Shown piece after piece: positions 51,796-59,138 of a DNA stretch of 64,000 bases. The position numbers were made by a program, and so were the translations under genes. This DNA comes from Streptomyces sp. Je 1-79 (GTDB lineage: Bacteria > Actinomycetota > Actinomycetes > Streptomycetales > Streptomycetaceae). The stretch spans positions 62,001 to 126,000 of the forward strand of contig NZ_JAMGSL010000015.1 in assembly GCF_025195125.1 (NCBI RefSeq), in the 5' to 3' direction. The notes beneath the pieces were generated by a model. It was not told where the DNA came from. It saw only the letters and a list, made by a program, of their open reading frames with translations, and made no database searches. How positions within the stretch are numbered: position 1 is the stretch's first letter; each line of letters starts with the position of its first letter.

Positions 51796-52320
51796 TCAGG
51801 CGGGGCGGTACACCAGCGCGGTCGCCAGGGCGGCCAGGCCCTCGGCGCGGCCGGTGAGGCCGAGGCCGTCCGTGGTGGTGCCGGAGACGGAGACGGGGGC
51901 GCCGACGGCCTCGCTCAGTGCCTTCTGCGCCTCGTCGCGGCGCTTGCCGACCTTGGGGCGGACGCCGATGACCTGGACGGCGACGTTGCCGATCTCGTAC
52001 CCCTCGGCGCGGACGATGCGGGCCGCCTCGGCGAGGAGGGTGACGCCGGAGGCGCCGGACCACTCCGGGCGGGAGGTGCCGAAGTGGGCGCCGAGGTCGC
52101 CGATGCCGGCGGCGGAGAAGAGGGCGTCGCAGGCGGCGTGGGCGGCGACGTCGCCGTCGGAGTGGCCGGCGAGGCCGTAGCCGTCGTTCTCGGGGCCGTC
52201 CCACAGGAGGCCGGCGCACCACAGTTCGCGGCCCTGCTCGAAGGCGTGGACGTCGGTACCGATGCCGGTACGGGGGATCAGGGGGCCGGTACGGGGGATC
52301 AGGGGGGGCTCAGAAGCCAT
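51796..52320 (-). CDS. ispF: 2-C-methyl-D-erythritol 2,4-cyclodiphosphate synthase
   Basis: A 174-residue enzyme of the MEP isoprenoid pathway. It cyclises CDP-methylerythritol 2-phosphate. The metal-binding motif is GTDVHAF, with GHSDGDVAAHAACDALF next to it; TTTDGLGLTGRAEGLAA is the conserved C-terminal helix. The N-terminus starts MASEPPLIPRTGPLIPRTGIG, in which a 7-residue block is encoded by a tandem 21-bp duplication. It overlaps the ispD stop by 11 bases and follows ispD in the operon. Confidence 0.95.
   Translation of the reverse strand: MASEPPLIPRTGPLIPRTGIGTDVHAFEQGRELWCAGLLWDGPENDGYGLAGHSDGDVAAHAACDALFSAAGIGDLGAHFGTSRPEWSGASGVTLLAEAARIVRAEGYEIGNVAVQVIGVRPKVGKRRDEAQKALSEAVGAPVSVSGTTTDGLGLTGRAEGLAALATALVYRPA
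52262..52303 (-). repeat. 21-bp tandem duplication in ispF N-terminus
   Basis: Two consecutive 21-bp units encode LIPRTGP and LIPRTGI just before the first conserved residues of IspF. It is a small in-frame duplication. Confidence 0.75.
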
Positions 52321-53059
52321 CGTTGGCCCTCCTGCGGGCGAGTACGGCCTCGGCGAGTACGAGGTCGAGGGGGCGGGTCACCTTGAACGCCTCCTCGTGG
52401 CCGGGGACGACGACGACGGGCGCGCCGAGCCGTTCGACCATGCCGGCGTCGTCGGTGGCGCCGTCACCGGTGAGGGCGACGGTCGCGTGCGCGTTGACGA
52501 GGGTCTCGTAGTCGAAGCCCTGCGGGGTCTGGACCGCCCGGAGCCGGGAGCGCTCGGGGGTGGCGACGACGCTCTCGGGGTCGCCCTTGGTCTGCGCGGG
52601 CTCGACCTCCTTGACGGTGTCGGCGACCGGCAGGGCGGGGACGACGGCGACGGCCCCGTCGCGGACGGCCTCGACGACCGCGTCGACGGTGTCGACCGGG
52701 ACGAGCGGGCGGGCCGCGTCGTGCACGAGGACGGTGGAGACGCCCTCGGGCAGGGCTTCGAGGCCGAGGCGTACGGATTCCTGGCGGGTGTCGCCGCCGG
52801 GGACGACGAGGTAGTCGGTGCGCTCGGGGAGCGCGTGGGCGTCGAGGAGGTTCTTGACCTCGGCGGCCCCGTCGGAGGGGGCGACCACGACGACGAGGGA
52901 GACGGCGCGGGAGGCGGCCATCGCCCGGACGGCGTGGATGAGCATGGGGGTGCCGTTCAGCGCGCGGAGCGCCTTGGGGGCGCCCGGGCCGAGCCGTACT
53001 CCCCGGCCTGCCGCGGGGATCACCGCTGCGGTGCGCGCGGGACGCGTTTCGTCTGTCAT
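52310..53059 (-). CDS. ispD: 2-C-methyl-D-erythritol 4-phosphate cytidylyltransferase
   Basis: A 249-residue nucleotidyltransferase of the MEP pathway. The CTP-binding motif is AVIPAAGRGVRLGPGAPKAL, the Asp/Arg site is VLVHDAARPLVP, and AVQTPQGFDYETL and DDAGMVERLG are also conserved. It makes CDP-methylerythritol. ATG 53059 has GGAG about 9 bases upstream; a GTG at 53068 is an alternative. It heads the ispD-ispF pair, downstream of carD with a repeat-filled gap. Confidence 0.94.
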   Translation of the reverse strand: MTDETRPARTAAVIPAAGRGVRLGPGAPKALRALNGTPMLIHAVRAMAASRAVSLVVVVAPSDGAAEVKNLLDAHALPERTDYLVVPGGDTRQESVRLGLEALPEGVSTVLVHDAARPLVPVDTVDAVVEAVRDGAVAVVPALPVADTVKEVEPAQTKGDPESVVATPERSRLRAVQTPQGFDYETLVNAHATVALTGDGATDDAGMVERLGAPVVVVPGHEEAFKVTRPLDLVLAEAVLARRRANDGF

Positions 53060-53536
53060 CGGTTGCACTCCGGCAGGTTTGTTTCCTCGGCCGACATGGG
53101 TATGGCCTCAGCGTGCTGGACGCGACGCCTTGACCGGGCCCCTTCCGTGACGACGGTCGAGGCGTTGCGCGTGGCACAAGGACCGTGGGGCGTGAGGGGG
53201 CTGGGGTACGGGAGTTTCGTGGACGGACGCGTCACGAGACGGACGTCACTGGCGGAACCCGGACGTGTGATCACCAGGACATGAGATCACCCGGGGGACC
53301 CCGGAATCACCCGGACGTCGACATCGGGGACGTCCGCGGCGGGCGTGCGGGGGATGCCGAAGACGCGGCCCTCGGGACCGTCGCGTGAACGGGCCTCGGG
53401 AACGCCGTGCGAACGGGCCTCAGGGACGTCACGAGAGCGGACCTCGGGAACGTCCGGAGACGCGACATGCCGCAGCGCCCGGCGACGGCGCTGTGTGGAA
53501 CACAGCACGTCATCGGGCACCGCGGCATCGCTTCAC
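53060..53536. other. carD-ispD intergenic region
   Basis: A 477-base stretch without an assigned gene. It carries the ispD promoter area and, at 53370-53465, a four-copy 24-bp tandem repeat. A minus-strand frame (53287-53520, 77 residues with octapeptide repeats) is open across it, but no ribosome site or family resemblance supports it. Confidence 0.6.
53370..53465. repeat. 24-bp tandem repeat array (4 copies)
   Basis: Four adjacent 24-bp units (53370-53393, 53394-53417, 53418-53441, 53442-53465). Each starts CCTCGGGA or a near variant and has a conserved AACG/ACG core. They are degenerate (several mismatches between copies) and have no spacer, so they are not a CRISPR. They lie 72 bases past the carD stop. 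Confidence 0.85.
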
Positions 53537-54019
53537 TCAGGACGCGAGGACCTCGTCGAGGAGAGCCTCGGCCTTGTCCTCGTTGGTGTTCTCAGCGAGC
53601 GCCAGCTCGCTCACCAGGATCTGCCGCGCCTTGGCGAGCATGCGCTTCTCACCTGCGGAGAGACCACGCTCGCGCTCCCGGCGCCACAGGTCGCGAACCA
53701 CTTCGGCGACCTTGATGACATCGCCGGAGGCGAGCTTCTCGAGGTTCGCCTTGTAGCGTCGGGACCAGTTCGTGGGCTCCTCGGCGTACGGCGCGCGCAG
53801 CACCTCGAAGACCCGGTCCAGCCCATCCTGGCCGACCACATCGCGAACACCGACGAACTCCGCATTGTCCGCCGGCACACGAACCGTCAGGTCGCCCTGA
53901 GCGACCTTGAGCACCAAGTAGGTCTTGTCCACGCCTTTGATCTGGCGAGTTTCGATGGCCTCGATCAGCGCGGCCCCGTGATGGGGATAGACCACGGTGT
54001 CGCCAACCTTGAACGTCAT
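53537..54019 (-). CDS. carD: CarD-family transcriptional regulator
   Basis: A 160-residue protein with an N-terminal RNA polymerase beta-subunit interacting domain (MTFKVGDTVVYPHHGAALIEAIE) and a helical C-terminal DNA-binding domain. The conserved Trp is in EEPTNWSRRYKANLEKL, which contacts the upstream edge of the transcription bubble. CarD/CdnL proteins stabilise the open complex and are essential in mycobacteria. It is next to the isoprenoid genes in actinobacteria; the intergenic gap to ispD here is 477 bases. Confidence 0.95.
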   Translation of the reverse strand: MTFKVGDTVVYPHHGAALIEAIETRQIKGVDKTYLVLKVAQGDLTVRVPADNAEFVGVRDVVGQDGLDRVFEVLRAPYAEEPTNWSRRYKANLEKLASGDVIKVAEVVRDLWRRERERGLSAGEKRMLAKARQILVSELALAENTNEDKAEALLDEVLAS

Positions 54020-54727
54020 GTGACAGGTACCCCTTCCGTGGCTATCCAGGGTAACACGGATACGGCTTCTTCTGAATGGCGTTTTCGCAGGTCAGGGCAT
54101 ATCTCGGGGCTTGACAACAGCGACGCGAACGTGCTGCGCCAGGCTTCCGGAAGCCGGTATTCGCAGGTCGGAGCGGCTGCGCGGACGGAGAGAAACGCGG
54201 ACGTTACACCCATCCGGAGATCCCGGGAGGTGACGTGATGTCCCGTTTTGTCGGGTTCAGAGCGGGCATCTTCACGTACTCCGTTCGAGGATCGGTCACC
54301 CGTGCGGATGCATCCCGGACCGAATCCCGAATTGATCACCCGACGGTGTGACACGGGTTTTTCCGTGGGGCGGCCGATGGAATGCGCGGACGGCCACCGA
54401 ATTGATCAAGTCGGTTATGTGAACGGAGCGCCAATGCGACGTGATCCGGCCATCGTGAAGCGGGTCGGCCACTCCCCCGGTCGACGCCGTGGCGACTCCA
54501 CGTCGGCTCCTCTCCGGGCCCCGACGACTCCCCTCCGGGTCCCGCCGTCGGCCGCGCCGTGCGGCCGGGAGCCCGAAGGGGCGGGTCGGGTGCGGGCGGG
54601 AGAGGGTGGCTCGGTAACCTAAGCGCGCTGACGCACCTTTAGCTCGCCCTTTGGCCGGTTGGTCCTCAAGCTCGACCTCAGCCGGCCCGTCCATGCCCGT
54701 CCGTACGTCCTAGGAGATGCCGCCGCC
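54020..54727. promoter_or_regulatory. Long carD/lipoprotein intergenic region
   Basis: About 700 bases without a supportable gene. It includes the carD promoter side (lower GC), a 12-bp direct repeat CCGAATTGATCA at 54327-54338 and 54397-54408, a small hairpin ending in a T5 run at 54338-54362, and the lipoprotein leader. Open frames in it have no family features or plausible ribosome sites. Confidence 0.6.
54338..54362 (+). terminator. Small U-tailed hairpin, possible sRNA end
   Basis: ACCCG (54338-54342) pairs with CGGGT (54354-54358) around an 11-base loop and is followed by TTTT. U-tailed hairpins are unusual in this GC-rich genome, and there is no gene to terminate on the plus strand. 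Confidence 0.35.
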
Positions 54728-55396
54728 GTGAGCCGCAGCCTTCGACGCGGCGCCCTCGCCGCCACCGCCATCGTGATCTCGATCGCCTCGCTGTCCGCCT
54801 GTGGCGCCGGCAACAACGCACAGACGCTCGGGGTCAAGCCGGACAACGCCGCCGTCACCGTCGAGGACGTGAAGATCCAGAACGCCCTGGTGATCACCCA
54901 GCCGACCGCAGGCGCGCCCGGCCCGGCCGTCGTCTCCGCGACGGTGTTCAACAACGGCAGCGCGCCGCAGACGCTCGACTCGATCACGCTGGGCGGCACC
55001 GCCGCGCCGGTCGTGCTCAAGGCGGCCACGGGCTCGGGCCCGATCACCATCCCCGCCGGCGGCTCGGTCGTCATCGGCGGCAAGGGCAACGCCTCCGCCA
55101 CGATCGAGAACGGCCGCGAGGCCGTGAAGGACGGCGGCGCGCAGGAGCTCACCTTCAAGCTGAGCCGTACCGGCGACGTGGCCATGGAGGCCTTCGTCGT
55201 CCCGGCGGCCGGCTACTTCAAGGAGTTCGGCCCGACCGAGATCCCGCAGCCCCCGGCCGCCAAGCCGACCGCCACCGCCACGCCGACCGGCGAGGCCGGC
55301 CACGGCGGCGAGGCCAACGGGACCCCCTCGGGCACCGCCACCCCGAAGGACGGCACGACCCCCTCGGGCGACGCGAGCCACGCGGCCGGTCACTGA
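54728..55396 (+). CDS. DUF461-like lipoprotein
   Basis: A 222-residue lipoprotein with the lipobox LSAC at about residue 25. A beta-sandwich domain (about 40-170) contains VVSATVFNNGSAPQTLDSITLGG and ITIPAGGSVVIGGKGN, resembling the DUF461/PCuAC fold but without the Met/His copper motif. The tail is Pro/Thr/Gly/His-rich. AGGAG is 11 bases before GTG 54728. Possible role in metal or redox handling at the cell surface; unproven. Confidence 0.8.
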   Translation: MSRSLRRGALAATAIVISIASLSACGAGNNAQTLGVKPDNAAVTVEDVKIQNALVITQPTAGAPGPAVVSATVFNNGSAPQTLDSITLGGTAAPVVLKAATGSGPITIPAGGSVVIGGKGNASATIENGREAVKDGGAQELTFKLSRTGDVAMEAFVVPAAGYFKEFGPTEIPQPPAAKPTATATPTGEAGHGGEANGTPSGTATPKDGTTPSGDASHAAGH

Positions 55397-55462
55397 CCCG
55401 CCCGGCGGGGCCGGCCACCGGCCCGCCCCGCAAGGCCGGCCACCGGCCCACCCGTACGGCGA

Positions 55463-55502
55463 AAGGGGCGCCCCACCGGATCACTCCGGCGGGGCGCCCC
55501 TT
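55463..55502. terminator. Bidirectional hairpin terminator
   Basis: AAGGGGCGCCCC (55463-55474) pairs with 55491-55502 and an inner CCGG/CCGG pairing tightens it. It separates the convergent lipoprotein and phoP genes. Confidence 0.8.
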
Positions 55503-55557
55503 CGTATGCGTACACGCATGCCTACACGCATCCTGCGCGCATCCGTACGCGTGCGGT

Positions 55558-56238
55558 CTACGGCTCGAACTTGTAGCCCAGGCCGCGCACCGTCACCAGG
55601 TACCGCGGCGCGCCCGGGTCGGGCTCGATCTTCGCCCGCAGGCGCTTCACGTGGACGTCGAGGGTCTTGGTGTCGCCGACGTAGTCCGCCCCCCAGACCC
55701 GGTCGATCAGCTGCATACGGGTCAGGACTCGGCCCGCGTTGCGCAGCAGCATCTCCAGGAGGTCGAACTCCTTCAGCGGGAGGTCGACCTTGCCTCCGGA
55801 GACCGTGACGACGTGGCGGTCCACGTCCATACGGACCGGACCGGCCTCCAGGGCGGCCGGGGTGACCTCCTCCGGCTCGCCTCGGCGGCGCAGGACCGCG
55901 CGGATGCGGGCGACCAGCTCCCGCGAGGAGAAGGGCTTCGTCACGTAGTCGTCGGCTCCTATTTCCAGCCCGACGACCTTGTCGATCTCGCTGTCCTTGG
56001 CGGTCACCATGATGACCGGGACGTTCGAGCGGCCGCGCAGCTGGCGGCACACCTCGGTGCCGGGCAGCCCGGGCAGCATCAGGTCGAGGAGGACGAGGTC
56101 CGCCCCGTTGCGCTCGAACTCGTCGAGGCCGTCGGGCCCGGTCGCGGCGACCGCGACCTCGAAGCCTTCCTTGCGGAGCATGTACGACAGGGCGTCGCTG
56201 AAGGATTCCTCATCCTCGACGACAAGCACTCGGGTCAC
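55558..56238 (-). CDS. phoP: Phosphate response regulator PhoP
   Basis: A 226-residue OmpR/PhoB-type response regulator. The receiver domain has the acidic pair VVEDEES, phosphoacceptor D52 in VLLDLMLPG, Thr in MVTAKDS and Lys in TKPFSSREL. The winged-helix effector domain (about 125-226) includes LPLKEFDLLEMLLRNAGRVLTR and TKTLDVHVKRLRAKIE. PhoP controls phosphate starvation and, in Streptomyces, antibiotic onset. It starts within a 4-base overlap with the upstream phoR stop. Confidence 0.95.
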   Translation of the reverse strand: MTRVLVVEDEESFSDALSYMLRKEGFEVAVAATGPDGLDEFERNGADLVLLDLMLPGLPGTEVCRQLRGRSNVPVIMVTAKDSEIDKVVGLEIGADDYVTKPFSSRELVARIRAVLRRRGEPEEVTPAALEAGPVRMDVDRHVVTVSGGKVDLPLKEFDLLEMLLRNAGRVLTRMQLIDRVWGADYVGDTKTLDVHVKRLRAKIEPDPGAPRYLVTVRGLGYKFEP

Positions 56239-57464
56239 GGAAGGACCTCCGGGGCAGGGAGCGGTTCGGTCATGAGATCGGGGGTGGGGGAGGCAGGCGG
56301 ACGGCGTTCCCGTACGGAGGCCGCCTCGGGCAGCCGCAGGGTGAAGGTGGAGCCCTGGCCTTCGGTGCTCCAGACCGTGACCTCCCCGCCGTGCGAGGCG
56401 GCCACGTGCTTGACGATGGCGAGGCCGAGCCCCGTGCCTCCGGTGGCGCGGGAGCGGGCCGGATCGACACGGTAGAAGCGTTCGAAGATCCGCTCGCGGT
56501 CCCTCTCGGAGATGCCGATGCCCTGGTCGGTCACCGCTATCTCGATCAGGTCGCCGCCGGGGGCCGCCACGCGGCGGGCGGCGATGCCCACCCTCGTACG
56601 GGCCGGTGAGTAGTTGACGGCGTTCTCGACGAGGTTGCCGAGCGCCGCGGCGAGCTGGCCGCGGCTGCCCCAGACGTGCAGGTCCGCGGTGCCTCCGGAG
56701 GCCATGGTGATCTGCTTGGTGGAGGCCGCGTGCCGGGAGCGGTCGATGGCCTCGGCGACCAGTTCGTCGACCCGTACGGGCTCGGAGTCCTCCAGCGGAT
56801 CGTCGTTCTGCACCCGGGAGAGGTCGATGAGCTCCTGTACGAGGTTGGTGAGCCGGGTCGCCTCGATCTGCATACGGCCGGCGAAGCGGGTGACCGCCTC
56901 GGGGTCGTCCGAGGCGTCCATGACGGCCTCGGAGAGCAGGGAGAGGGCACCTGTCGGAGTCTTGAGCTCATGGCTCACGTTGGCGACGAAGTCGCGCCGT
57001 ACCGCTTCGATACGGCGGGCCTCCGTCAGGTCCTCGACCAGCAGCAGCACCAGGCGGGAGCCGAGCGGCGCCACCCGTGCGGAGACCGCGAGGGCCTCGC
57101 CGCGTCCGGTGCCGCGCCGCGGCAGGTCGAGTTCGACCTGGCGTATCTCCCCGTCGCGGCGGGTGTCGCGGGCCATGTTGAGCATGGGCTCGACGGCCAG
57201 CTTTCCGCCGCGGACCAGTCCCAGGGCGTACGCCGCCGAGCTGGCCTTGACCACGGAGTCGCTCTCGTCGAGCACGACCGCAGAGGAGCGCAGCACGGAG
57301 AGCACGGTGTCGACACCGGGCGGGAGCACGGCGTCGGTGTGCAGGGAGGTCCGCGTGGGCCGCGCCTGGTCGCGCTCGCTCCAGCGGAACGCCAGCATGG
57401 CGATCACGCCGGTGCACACCCCGGCGATCGCTGCCAATGCGGCGACCGCCGCGTTCACGTCCAT
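56235..57464 (-). CDS. phoR: Phosphate sensor histidine kinase PhoR
   Basis: A 409-residue sensor kinase with one N-terminal transmembrane helix (VAALAAIAGVCTGVIAMLAF), a PAS-like segment, a dimerisation domain with the phospho-accepting His in FVANVSHELKTPTGALSLLSEA and a HATPase domain (GNLVENAVNYSP, DQGIGI, FERFYRVD, GGTGLGLAIVKH). It overlaps phoP by 4 bases. It is divergent from phoU across a region with PHO boxes, the normal Streptomyces arrangement. Start chosen at ATG 57464 (MDVNAAVA). Confidence 0.95.
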   Translation of the reverse strand: MDVNAAVAALAAIAGVCTGVIAMLAFRWSERDQARPTRTSLHTDAVLPPGVDTVLSVLRSSAVVLDESDSVVKASSAAYALGLVRGGKLAVEPMLNMARDTRRDGEIRQVELDLPRRGTGRGEALAVSARVAPLGSRLVLLLVEDLTEARRIEAVRRDFVANVSHELKTPTGALSLLSEAVMDASDDPEAVTRFAGRMQIEATRLTNLVQELIDLSRVQNDDPLEDSEPVRVDELVAEAIDRSRHAASTKQITMASGGTADLHVWGSRGQLAAALGNLVENAVNYSPARTRVGIAARRVAAPGGDLIEIAVTDQGIGISERDRERIFERFYRVDPARSRATGGTGLGLAIVKHVAASHGGEVTVWSTEGQGSTFTLRLPEAASVRERRPPASPTPDLMTEPLPAPEVLP

Positions 57465-57538
57465 GCCATCCAGGTTATGCGGGTCGACGGACACTCTCCC
57501 AGCCGTCCGAGTGGCTGCTCGAACAGTCGTCGCCCAGA

Positions 57539-57571
57539 GTTCACCGTGGGGACCGTGGTGGTTCATTTGGA
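57539..57571. promoter_or_regulatory. PHO boxes, first set
   Basis: GTTCACCGTGG (57539-57549), an 11-base degenerate unit, and GTTCATTTGGA (57561-57571): consecutive 11-nt direct-repeat units of the PhoP operator in the phoR-phoU divergent region. Confidence 0.82.
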
Positions 57572-57602
57572 CTGTCCGGAACAGCGGCGTACGTCGCCCA
57601 GA

Positions 57603-57635
57603 GTTCACCGAGGAGAAAGAGCTCATTCACTTGGG
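57603..57635. promoter_or_regulatory. PHO boxes, second set
   Basis: GTTCACCGAGG (57603-57613), a middle unit, then ATTCACTTGGG (57625-57635), again with 11-nt periodicity. The first unit is part of a 19-bp direct repeat shared with the first PHO set (57528-57546 and 57592-57610). Confidence 0.82.
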
Positions 57636-57726
57636 GTGGACGCGCCTGACTTGTCGGGGGCCGAACGTGGCAGCGTGGGGGTCCGAGCCCCACAGGACCC
57701 CGGACATCTGCGAGAGAGGGACATCG

Positions 57727-58407
57727 ATGCGGGACGCGTACCACGAGGAACTTGACTCGATCGGCGAGGGCCTGGTCGAGATGGCCCGCCTTGTCGGGTC
57801 GGCTGTCGGGCGCGCCACGACGGCCATGCTCGACGCCGACCTGAAGCTCGCGGAGAGCGTGATCGCCGCGGACCAGAAGGTAGACGACCTGCAGCACGAC
57901 CTGGAGGCCCGGGCGATAGCGCTGCTGGCGCGCCAGCAGCCGGTCGCCACGGACCTGCGGATCGTCGTGACGTCGCTGCGGATGAGCGCGGACCTGGAGC
58001 GGTCGGGCGACCTGGCCCAGCACGTGGCGAAGCTGGCACGGCTGCGGTTCCCGGCGACGGCGGTGCCGCGCGACCTGCACGCGACGATCCTGGAGATGGG
58101 CCAGCTGGCGCAGCGCCTGATGGCGAAGGCGGCCGAGGTCATCATCACGAAGGACGTCGACCTGGCGCTCCAGCTGGAGCAGGACGACGACGAGATGGAC
58201 CTGCTGCACCGGACGCTCTTCCAGCACCTGATGGACGACCGCTGGAAGCACGGCATCGAGACGGCGGTCGACGTGACGCTGCTGGGCCGCTACTACGAGC
58301 GGTTCGCCGACCACGCGGTGTCGGTGGCGAAGCGTGTCGTGTACCTGGTGACGGGCGAGCACGCGGACGAGCTCCAGCAGTCGGACGCCCCGGTCGAGGG
58401 CGCGTAG
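57727..58407 (+). CDS. phoU: Phosphate signalling protein PhoU
   Basis: A 226-residue all-helical protein with two three-helix bundles. Motifs include MRDAYHEELDSIGEGLVEMARLVG, QPVATDLRIVVTSLRMSADLERSGDLAQHVAKLA and TLLGRYYERFADHAVSVAKRVVYLVTGE (metal-binding sites typical of PhoU). PhoU links Pst transporter status to PhoR and represses the Pho response when phosphate is sufficient. GAGAGGGA precedes ATG 57727. It is divergent from phoR with PHO boxes between, so PhoP probably regulates both sides. Confidence 0.95.
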   Translation: MRDAYHEELDSIGEGLVEMARLVGSAVGRATTAMLDADLKLAESVIAADQKVDDLQHDLEARAIALLARQQPVATDLRIVVTSLRMSADLERSGDLAQHVAKLARLRFPATAVPRDLHATILEMGQLAQRLMAKAAEVIITKDVDLALQLEQDDDEMDLLHRTLFQHLMDDRWKHGIETAVDVTLLGRYYERFADHAVSVAKRVVYLVTGEHADELQQSDAPVEGA

Positions 58408-58444
58408 CCCTGGGGCGGGCGGCATAGCCCTGGGGCGGGCGGCA
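58405..58444 (+). repeat. 20-bp tandem duplication over the phoU stop
   Basis: The 20-bp unit beginning TAGCCCTGGGG and containing the phoU stop codon is duplicated immediately downstream (58405-58424 and 58425-58444). Confidence 0.75.
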
Positions 58445-58570
58445 TCCGGCGGGCGGCGGGGCGCGTGGTCGGCGGCCGATGGTGTTCGCACTCCTGTGCG
58501 CCGTTGATGCGCCCGGCGGGGTGGGCATGCAATGGGGAGAGGCGATGTACGCCTTCGAGGAGGGACCCCC

Positions 58571-58726
58571 ATGGCCGATTCCGCCACCACCGATCCCCAG
58601 CCCTCGCAGGAGGCACCGCGCGACGCGGTGTTCCTGCCCGTTCTCGGCGCCTGCGGGTGCGGCTCGGGCTGCGGCTGCGGCTGCCAGTCCGGCGGACCGT
58701 GCCAGTGCGGGGGCTGCTCGGGATAG
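58571..58726 (+). CDS. Tiny Cys-rich protein
   Basis: A 51-residue protein starting at ATG 58571, with an excellent AGGAGGG 8-10 bases upstream. The first half is polar (MADSATTDPQPSQEAPRDA) and the second half contains eight cysteines in CxC and CC-free clusters (ACGCGSGCGCGC and CQCGGC), spaced by glycine. It has no signal peptide. Such CxC/CGC clusters suggest metal binding (metallothionein-like). It sits 163 bases after phoU, with no gene of its own pathway nearby. A modified-peptide precursor is an alternative, but no maturation enzyme is adjacent. Confidence 0.62.
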   Translation: MADSATTDPQPSQEAPRDAVFLPVLGACGCGSGCGCGCQSGGPCQCGGCSG

Positions 58727-58803
58727 CCACGCGATCGTGGAGCCCCGCCCGGTGCCTTCCGGGCGGGGCCCTCGCGTCACACGCGGGCGTCACAGGCAGG
58801 GCG

Positions 58804-59088
58804 TCACATGTCGAGCACGCCGAAGGTCTGGCCGCCGGTGGTCTCGCCGGTCGTACGGAAGCCCAGCTTGAGACAGAAGTCCCCGGGCCCGTCCTCCCCC
58901 GGCTCCCACGACACGTACATCAGGGTGCCGCCGCGCCGCCGTATCTCCTCGCGGACGGCCTCGACGGCGAAGCGCCCGTACCCCTTGCCCTGGTGGTCGG
59001 CGGCGAAGATGAGCCGGGGCCAGGCGGGCTCACCGAAGGCGTACGCCTCCGCCAGCGAGTTCGCGACGGGGGCGGAGAAGCCACGTCG
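58804..59088 (-). pseudogene. Decayed GNAT acetyltransferase remnant
   Basis: The C-terminal half of a GNAT is readable: an NSLAEAYAFGEPAWPRLIFA segment joins directly to ADHQGKGYGRFAVEAVREEIRRRGGTL and PGEDGPGDFCLKLGFRTTGE. In intact family members roughly 45-50 residues separate these parts and another 20-30 precede them. The remnant has no in-frame start near its upstream edge. It thus looks 5'-truncated and internally deleted, though the frame is still open. It lies right behind the terminator of the LAxTG protein gene. Confidence 0.68.
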
Positions 59089-59130
59089 GAAGCCCCCTCG
59101 CCCGCCGGGAATCGGCGGGCGAGGGGCTTC
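59089..59130 (-). terminator. Hairpin terminator of the LAxTG protein gene
   Basis: GAAGCCCCCTCGCCCGCC (59089-59106) pairs with 59114-59130 with one bulged base and a 7-base loop, 8 bases past the stop of the upstream minus-strand gene. Confidence 0.8.
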
Positions 59131-59138
59131 CCGGCCGG

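Noticed and set aside
53370..53465. CRISPR array
   Set aside because: The units are adjacent with no spacers and there are no cas genes.
53287..53520. 77-residue minus frame with octapeptide repeats
   Set aside because: It merely translates the 24-bp tandem repeats; no convincing ribosome site or family similarity.
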